From: an uncultured Selenomonadales bacterium
GTDB taxonomy: Bacteria; Bacillota; Negativicutes; Acidaminococcales; Acidaminococcaceae
Reading direction: 5' to 3'
Assembly: GCA_900315925.1 (NCBI GenBank)
Contig: ONAV01000001.1
Coordinates: 1 to 64,000, forward strand
Length of the DNA stretch: 64,000 bases
Each line of letters opens with the position of its first letter. Within the stretch, counting starts at the first letter, position 1. The notes beneath the pieces were generated by a model. It saw only the letters and a list, made by a program, of their open reading frames with translations, was not told where the DNA came from and searched no databases. Made by a program: the position numbers and the translations under genes. Shown piece by piece: positions 12,401 to 21,400 of the stretch.

Positions 12401-15400
12401 GGATCGCAAAGCGTATATCTATGACGTCACTGCCGGAGCCGTAGCTGTGGGCAATACCAGCGCGGACATCGTCGGCAATGAGACGCTGAAAACTGCCCTC
12501 ACGGGGAAAACCAATACCACGAACAAGCTGGCCAATCTGCAAGTCGTGGCTTATGGCGAGAACACGGGCAAGGCCTTGGCCGACGCAGGTGGCGGCGGTC
12601 TGGTGGGCTATGTGGGCGCCCATGTGGATAATAAATCTACGAATAACGTTACCAGCACTCTCAGCGGCAAGTGGGATGTCCAAGGGGAAGTATATCTTGT
12701 TGCTGCCCAGAAGGATGAAACCCGCCTCACTGCCAAGGAAGGCCATGGCGGCGTCATCGGCGTAGGCGGCACCAGTGTGGATAACACTATCAATACCACC
12801 ACGAACGCCACAATAGCGAATGACACGAAAATCACCGCTGATCGGGTTCATGTGGGTACAGCAAACTCCCTCACCACCGGGGCCTATGACGATAAGGATG
12901 GAAATGGAAATACGGATGCGCAGACCTACACACTGCAGGACCATTTCGGCGGCGCCATTTCCGGCAATCGTCTGCGCAGTCTGTTGGATATTACGGAAAA
13001 CGGCACGGTTACCATTGGCGAAAATACGAAGATTACCACGAACAAGCTGCAGGAGTATGTTGCTACCTCCCAAAATGACATGACGAACCATGCATCGGCC
13101 AAGGGTGGCGGCGCCGTGGCTGTCACGGACACGGTTACCGAGAATAAGCTTACCATCAACAATACGGTAGATGTAAAGAGCGGTGCGGTTCTCAGCAATG
13201 AAAAAGAGGCATCCACCGAGGACATCATCCTTGCCGCCTATGACGAACATAAACTAAATTCCCATGCCGATGCCACAGTAGGGGGTGTCGCAGGCGTCCT
13301 CGTTTCCAAGAACGAGACCACCATGAATCGCAAGAGCAATGTGAACGTGGCGGGTACCATCGAGAGCGGCAGCAATGTGGGTCTGTATGCCGGAGCCAAT
13401 GAAGACGGCGTTCTCTCTAATCTGAACGTCGACCTCAAGGCGGGCGTTTATAACTATACAGCTATTCCCGTTTCTTCCCCCACGGTGAATTACAACATCA
13501 CCGCCGACAGGGGAGCGGTGGATGTAAGCGGTACCGTCCGCTCCACCCGGGATATTAATGCCATCGCCAGCGGCGGCAAGGAAGAGGTTATCAAAGACGA
13601 GAGCAAGTGGGCCTGGGTCACTGGCGGAAAAACTATCAACAAGTCGTTTCTGTCCTCTAATGCGGTTGTGGCGGAAGAGGCCTTGCCGAAAACGAGCACT
13701 GTCAACGTGACCGGCTCCCTCATTGCAGGCACAGCTGCCCCCATTAATGTGACCATCGGAGGCACCGTAGCAACTGGCCTGACCATCGAGGCGGACAACA
13801 ATCAGGCAAACCTGCGAGTGAAGAACGGCATAACAGAGGGAACTTTTAACTATGCCAACACCCTGGGCGCACGGTATAAGGAACTGAACGAGTTGATTTC
13901 CTCCTATGAAGGCGACGCAACAAAAATGGCGGCCTATATCGCTGAGCGCGACAGAATCAAGAAAAAGATGAAAGATTTGAAACTGTTGGAGACGGATGAT
14001 GACGGTAATATCACGGCTTATAACTCCAGCCTTCCTATCTATTTTGTGGAGATTCCTGACATCGCTACCAGTGGTGGTAATATCAATGTAACAACTAATG
14101 AATTCACCGGCACGGGAAAAATTCATGCAAACTCTGCTCCCTCCGTCAAGATTACAAACGCATCCGATGCCTATCTGAAGCTAAATAACATCATTATGGG
14201 AGAAAAGGGTGGCCAGATTATCTATAATCAGGATCATGTCATTCATCCCCCTGCGGCGACGGGGAATGCAGAGATTAACGAAATCAATGTCAATAAATTT
14301 GGGGCAAATTTCAGCGAGATTGGTGGCAGAACCGATGATACAGAGGCAGCCGGACTGGAGGTGCTAAACACAAGAACTTTCAGCGGAGTCAATGGCAAAA
14401 CGAGTACCATAGAGTTGACAGATAAGATTACGGAAAAGATTGATTCTGACACCGAGTTGACGGCTGCGGAAAAAGAAGAATACAAACAAGCCATAAGTAA
14501 AGGGCAGGTAAAATATACCGCCATTACCGATGTGGAGGTAAACGGAAAGATCAGCAATTTCTACGGCAATGTGACTATCAACAATGTAAGCGGGGATATC
14601 CGCATTAGCGGCGGCACTACGGCCCGTCCAACAGGAGTGGAGGGAAAAACGGTAAGCCTTATTGCATCCAGCGGCACCATCGCCCAGGATTACAAAGAGG
14701 GCATCGTCAACATTGATGGTGAGCCGGAAAGGTATTTTGAAGGCCAGGCAAATGAATTGAAAAAGCAGCTTGGCCTGAGCGAAACATCTTCGGCTTCAGG
14801 TTCGAAAGACTATGTAGAACCACAGCGTTCTTTCTCCCAAACAGCTACCGGCTATATTGCAGGACGGGATGTTTATGTGTCCGCCGCCAATATCAATGTG
14901 AACGGTCTGATTCAGAGCGGCTATAAGACATATGCCGCTACAGTGACCGACGAGCAACTTACGACGGCGAAGACACGGCCTGCCGCAAACGCGGCTGTTG
15001 TCCAGAACCGCACCATGTATAAGGTCAACGAAGGCGGCGCGAAATGGAACAACACAGAAAAAATCTTTGACTATGTGCCGCAGGTCTATTGGGATCCCTC
15101 CACGGACAAACTGGTGGTGGAGGATATCGATACTGCAGGCGGCAAGGTTTATCTGACAGGTATGATTGCCAGCACCGGTACTGGCACGTCTAGCGACAAC
15201 AAGCCCGTCCCCGGCAGAATTCTGGCAGCGGACGGTGCGGCAGAAATATCTGTTATCAACAATACCGCATTGGATATGAACATGGGTAATGTTCTAAACA
15301 ACCAGCGGCAAGGCATCATCACCATCGCTGATACAGCCAAGAACACCTGGACCGAGTACAGGAGTGTTATCATCGCAGATACGACTAATGGGACCGAGAC

Positions 15401-18400
15401 CAGGAAGTGGCAGACACGCACCATCAACGGCTATGCTGACTATATGAAGGCGCACCGAGAAGACGGTGATCCCTATGCGAGCATCGTTCCGACAACTACT
15501 GACACTCCTACTACAACGCCTTTGAGCTATACAGTTAAAGACAAGCAGACCTATAGTTGGGTCAATGGTAGTACTATTAACACAACCGAGACCTATGAAC
15601 ATTATGAGCGCAGAGGTTTTTGGGGCTTGGTTCAGACGGCGAATGAAACTCAACTGAAAGAATGGGCAAAAGATTCGAAGCCCGTTAGCACAGACGATCA
15701 AAAGAAATACGGACTGCCCGAGGGCGCTGTTATTAGCCAAAATAGCGACAATATCCCTGCTGGTGATAAACTGCACGTGGATGGGAGTACACGCGTCTTG
15801 GATAAAAAGATTACAGATAGAACGCACGATCAATGGAGCAGCGGCTTCCTTGGCTGGTTCAAACATACCAGGGATCGTTGGAAGGTCGGTACTAAAACCA
15901 TCCAGCTCTACAACTATACATTGGACGCCTCCCAACCCATCACTATCGGGCTTATTGGATCGGAAAAGGGCAGTATCAATATTGAAAGCACCAACGTTAA
16001 AGGCGGCAGTATTAACCTGACGGGCAATGTAGCCAATTCTCACAACGAGGCTCCCCTGACGGTGAGCTCGCTAGCGGGCGGTATCACGCAGTTTGATAAC
16101 ACCACCCTGAAGAGCGAGATCGTGAACCTCTCGGCAAAGGACGATATCAAGAATATCCATATCACTTCCATTGGCGCGAAGGACGCTGGCGGCAAGATTA
16201 CGGACAATGTCCAGCTCGATGCCGTTTCCACCGGCAAAGGGGATATCGACATTACAGTCGTTGGCGGCGAGCTGGGAGGATCTTTGCCGGGGAATGTGAC
16301 AATCAAGGCTCTCAAGAGCAAGGGCGGCAGCGACGATATCAAGAATGCGGAGCTTGGGGACGTGACGCTGAACGCAAATGGAAATATCATCCAGTCGGGC
16401 AGTGGGGCCACCGTTGAAGGCCGGGGAATCACTCTGACAAGCAAGAACGGCGGAATCGGCACGGATGGTCAGGCCATCGAAATCGCAGGATCGGATTTGG
16501 TTTATTCCACGGACCGCTACGGCGCACAGGTGAACGCCAGCGCTAAGGATAGCATCTACCTGACAGAGGCGACGGCCGGCGGCGATATGCGCGTGGGCAA
16601 AATCGAGTCCAGAGAAGGGGATGTGAATCTGACCGTCGTGAACGGCGGTTTTATCGACGGACTTCCGGCCGATGACAAATCCGGTTCCACGGACAGCGTG
16701 GACGAAATGGTACATCGCTGGATCGATGCCGGTCTGATTGACGGAGAAAAGGACGGGAGCGGAAACTATACCTATAAAGGCGCGTATATAGAAGGTTTAG
16801 AGAAGGCCCGCGACGACTACAAGGCGAACGTGGAAGCGGCGTATGAAAACTACAAGGCGAATGTGGCAACGGCCAATGAGGTTAAGAATGTCTACGCTTC
16901 GGCGGATTACCAGAACTATCTTAACAAGACGGGAGATTACGCTGATAAGACCGACGAGGAGATTTTGGCGAAGCTCGTAGCGGACGAACATCTGAAGTAT
17001 GCCGACTATAAGAAGTACGCAACTGCGGCAGAGTATCTGGCAGCGAACAATATGGATTGGGAGGCGCAGTACAATACGCAAAAAGCGGCGACGGAGGCAG
17101 TTTACGCTTCGGCGGATTACAAGGCGTATGTTGCCGGAACTGGCGCCTACGCAGGCATGACCGACGCGCAAAAGGCGGCGAAACTCGCCGCCGACGGACA
17201 TCAGGCCTATGTTACTTATGCGAAGTATGGCAGTGCGGAGGCATATATGCAGGATTCCGCTACTTACAAGTATACCCAGTTCTCCAAGTATGAGAATGCA
17301 GGTGCTTATCTCGACAAGGACGAAACATATAAGGAATTGAAGACTAAGGCGGAAAATCCCAAGTTTGAATGGACGAAGAACATGATGCTCTATGCCGTCA
17401 GCGAAGCGCTGGTGAATAAAGCCAGCGGCGAAACCACGCAGACGAAGCGGGCCGCCAATGTGCTGGGCAAAAATGTCACGCTGACATCGACACAGGGCGC
17501 TGTGGGCACCGTTGAAGGTACTGCTACAACGATTACCGCGGAGGAATTACAAAAAGACATTACAAAAATGAAAGCGCTCATGAATGTGGATGCGTCTGAC
17601 GTGGAAATCAAATGGAGCGGAGACGATAAAGACAAAACTTTAGAGTCCTTCACGATTAAACGCAATCTGCCCTTGGGCGTCAAGGCGAGTGGCACTCTCG
17701 ACGTGCAGGCGGGCGGAGATGTCTCCGTAGCAGGCCGTACCGATAAGGCCGGGGAGCACTCTGCCATCAATGTGGGGAACATTAACGCCACAAATAACGG
17801 TGACGTGCGCCTGTATTCTGCAAAGGGAATCTACAATGACCTGAAGACTGATGATGACAATCAGACCAATATCACGGGCAGGAACCTGCTTCTCGTCGGC
17901 GGTGAAGAAAAAGTAAGTGCTGACGGCGACGAAAGGGCAAGCATTGGAACTTCTGACAAGCCTTTGACCGTTTCCCTGACCGGGGATCTGACAGAGGCCA
18001 GAGCTTCCGAAAATGTGTACATCAAGAACATGAAGCAGAATGATGTTCTCAGACTGGGAGCCATGTACGCAGGAAACACTATTTCTCTGAATAGCGATAA
18101 GGGTTTCTTGATGCGTGATGCGTACAACCCTGATAAGAACATTGCCCAGTCCTATATCAACGCCGGTAAAAAACTGGAATTTGTAACGAACACCAACATC
18201 AATGGCGGTAGCATCGTAGGTGATATCATTGACGGTAAGGATTATTCTATTCGCATTCTGAATGACCGGGCTCCGGTAGATATCACAGCAACGGATGCAC
18301 ATATCCGGGGCGTGGGCAGTCTTGCCTATGGTGTCCAAAACGGAACTTTGGTTCTTGGAACCATCAATACCAGTGGAGAATTCACCGCTACAAGTGATGG

Positions 18401-21400
18401 GTCACTGGCTGTTGTGGGGCAGGAAGAAGAAATAGACAGCGCTGGAAATGTTGTGAAACCGGCAGTGGAAGGCAAAATTAACTCCGGCGGTAATGTAACG
18501 CTTGCTGCTGCAGACAGCTTGACGCTGGATGGTACAGTGAAGGCGGGTAATCAGACAAGTGGGGATGCGGCGAATCCGAGGACGCTGACCCTGAAAGCTG
18601 TCAATGGAGACATCACTCAGACGGCCAAGGGAGCAATTACTGCCGATGCGGTTAACACCTTCAACGGCAAATCGTTGCTGCTGGAAAAAGCAAATAATCA
18701 ATTCAATAGCATCATCGTGGACGGCATCGAGACCGAGCCCGGCAAGGCTATTGCCGGGAATGTGCGCATTAAGGATAATTCCGATGCGCTGACTGTGGCT
18801 GTCAAACGGGATGTGACAGGGGATATCTCTGTTGAAAATCTCGGCGCTCTGACCAATAGCGGAAATCTCACCGCTACAGGCAATATTGAACTGGAAGCAA
18901 AGGGCGATTTGACACAGGCAGCGGGTACAACTCTTGATGCAGGCAAAGATGTGAATCTGACTTCGACAAACGGCGCCCTTGCTGCCAACGGGAATATCAA
19001 AGCACAAGAAAATATTGAGCTGAAATCGGAAGGAGATCTGACGCAAGCGGCTGATTCCACTCTTGATGCAGGCAAAGATGTGAATCTGACTTCGACAAAC
19101 GGCGCCCTTACAGCCAACGGGAATATCAAAGCACAAGAAAATATTATTTTGAAAGCAAAGGGCGATTTGACACAGGCGGCTGGTTCCACTCTTGATGCAA
19201 GAATGAATGTAGAGATGACATCTACAAATGGCAATCTGACACAGGCGGCGAATACAGAGATTAAGGCAGGCCAGAATGTAACGCAGACTGCGCAAAACGG
19301 CGCTCTTGTCAACGATGGGAAAATCGTCAGTCTTGATGGCGGTATTACGCTGACTGCGAAGGGCGATTTGACACAAGGTGCGAAACTAAGGGCAGATAAA
19401 GATATAAAGGTAACTTCAGAAAACGGCACCCTGGCTAATAATAATAGTATCATCAGCGGTAACGGCAATATTGTCTTGAAAGCAGAGAAAGATCTGACAC
19501 AAGGGCTGAAAGGGATTCTTGCAGCAAATAACAGGGAAAAAGAGGTACAGCTGACTTCGGTGAACGGGGGAATAACCCAACAAGCGACTGAGGAAGAATC
19601 GGCAGGAATCCAAGCGAAAAAGGTTACCGTCGTAAGTAAGAATAGTGTGGATTTGTGGGGAGTGAACAACTATTTCGATGCTATTACAGTGCAAAGCTCT
19701 GTCGCGAATGCTCCCATTCAGGGCAGCGTTTCGATATTTGATTGCGCGGATAATATGGAACTTTCCATTCTTCCTGTTGTTAATGGAAACATTAAGGTAG
19801 AAAACCGGGAAAGCGCTGGCGCAATCCATGTCACCTCGGAACTTCATGCGAATGGAAATGGAGCAGATGCCAAAGGCGATATCACGCTACAATCCAAGGG
19901 CAATATAGTGACAGAGCGCAAGCTTACGGCAGCCAATAACGTAATCGCCACCTCGACCAACGGCGCAATGACTATCGGCGGCGATGTTTCTGCATCCAAC
20001 AATATTACGCTGACCTCCAAAGAAACGATGCAGACGACCGGTAAGCTTACGGCAGTCAATAACGTAACCGCCACCTCGACCAACGGCGCAATGACGATTG
20101 GCGGCGATGTTACCACAACTACTGGCGACATCAAGCTGCAATCTAATGGAAACATGCAGACGACTGGCAAGCTTACGGCAAAGCAGAATGCGAACAGCGA
20201 TAACCCCGCCGGGAATGTGAACCTCACTTCCACCGCCGGGAATGTAACCGTTGGCGGCGACGTTACCACAGGGACGACATCGCCCGAATTGGTAGACTCT
20301 GACAAGGATGGAATACCCGAATTAAAAGGAATATATAATTCTCTTACCATTCATGCGGGCGGCGCTATCCAGGAAACGGACGGCGTGAAGATTGATACGC
20401 CGGTAGTAGAAACTTATAGCGGAAAAGGCGTTTCTTTGGAGAGCGCAAAGAATACGTTCGGCATTTTCCTGGCCGATGGCGTTGACAACAGCAAGGAGAT
20501 TGACGGCAGCGTCAAAGTTGCTACCAACTACTATAAGGGCGAAGATGACAGTGTCGTGACGATAGGCTTGGGTGCAAGTGTTCTCGGTGATGCGGAATTT
20601 TCTAATCTCAATCCGAACGGCGGCTTGGGAATTCTGGTATGGCATCCTGACGACAAAAACAGGAATATTAGCATTTTGGGAGGCAATGGCGCCGATGGCA
20701 ATCTTGTTCTCAAGGCCAGCCAGGATGTGGGGTTGCTTGGCGACGCATACGCAGCGCATGATGTTGTGGTTAAGAGTACGAACGGATCGTTCTACGGCAT
20801 TGGCAGAAGCATTACAGCCGAAAACGACGTCAACGTATCAGTAGCAGATTCTGTTTATTATATAGGCGGAACGGGTAAAGCCCTTTCTGCACGTCATGAC
20901 ATCATTTTTGAGGCGACTAACCCTGCTTCTAAGGATGCTGGTATTTACATTGGCGCATTGCCGGACAACATTAATTTGATGGATGTGATGAACGGCACGG
21001 CGTCGGTGGAAGAAGCTCCTACTAAGCTTTGGGCGGGAAACAACGCCAATTTCAACGTCAACGGAAATGGCGACATTGATCTGGAAGGAGATGTAATAGC
21101 TGAAGCCGGGAAGGTCTCCGCAACTGTTGCCGGCAAAGGCGACATCACTGTTGGTAATGAAGAAGGAGTAGCCGAAACAACGATAATGGCGCAGAAGGAT
21201 GTTACTCTTAAAACAGAGGAGGGTAACATCAAGGTTGCCAAGGGCATCCAGTCCACGGAAGAAAGCGTGTCGGTGCAGACGGGCAAGGGCGACATTACCG
21301 TAGGCCGTGACAATGTGGTTGACGGAAAAACCATAACGGCGAAAAAGGATGTCAGCGTAGGTACTGACCTCGGAACAATCTACATTCAGGGCGAGACTTC

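Noticed and set aside
18888-19275. CRISPR array
   Set aside because: The repeats are 129 nt, coding and contiguous, without unique spacers.
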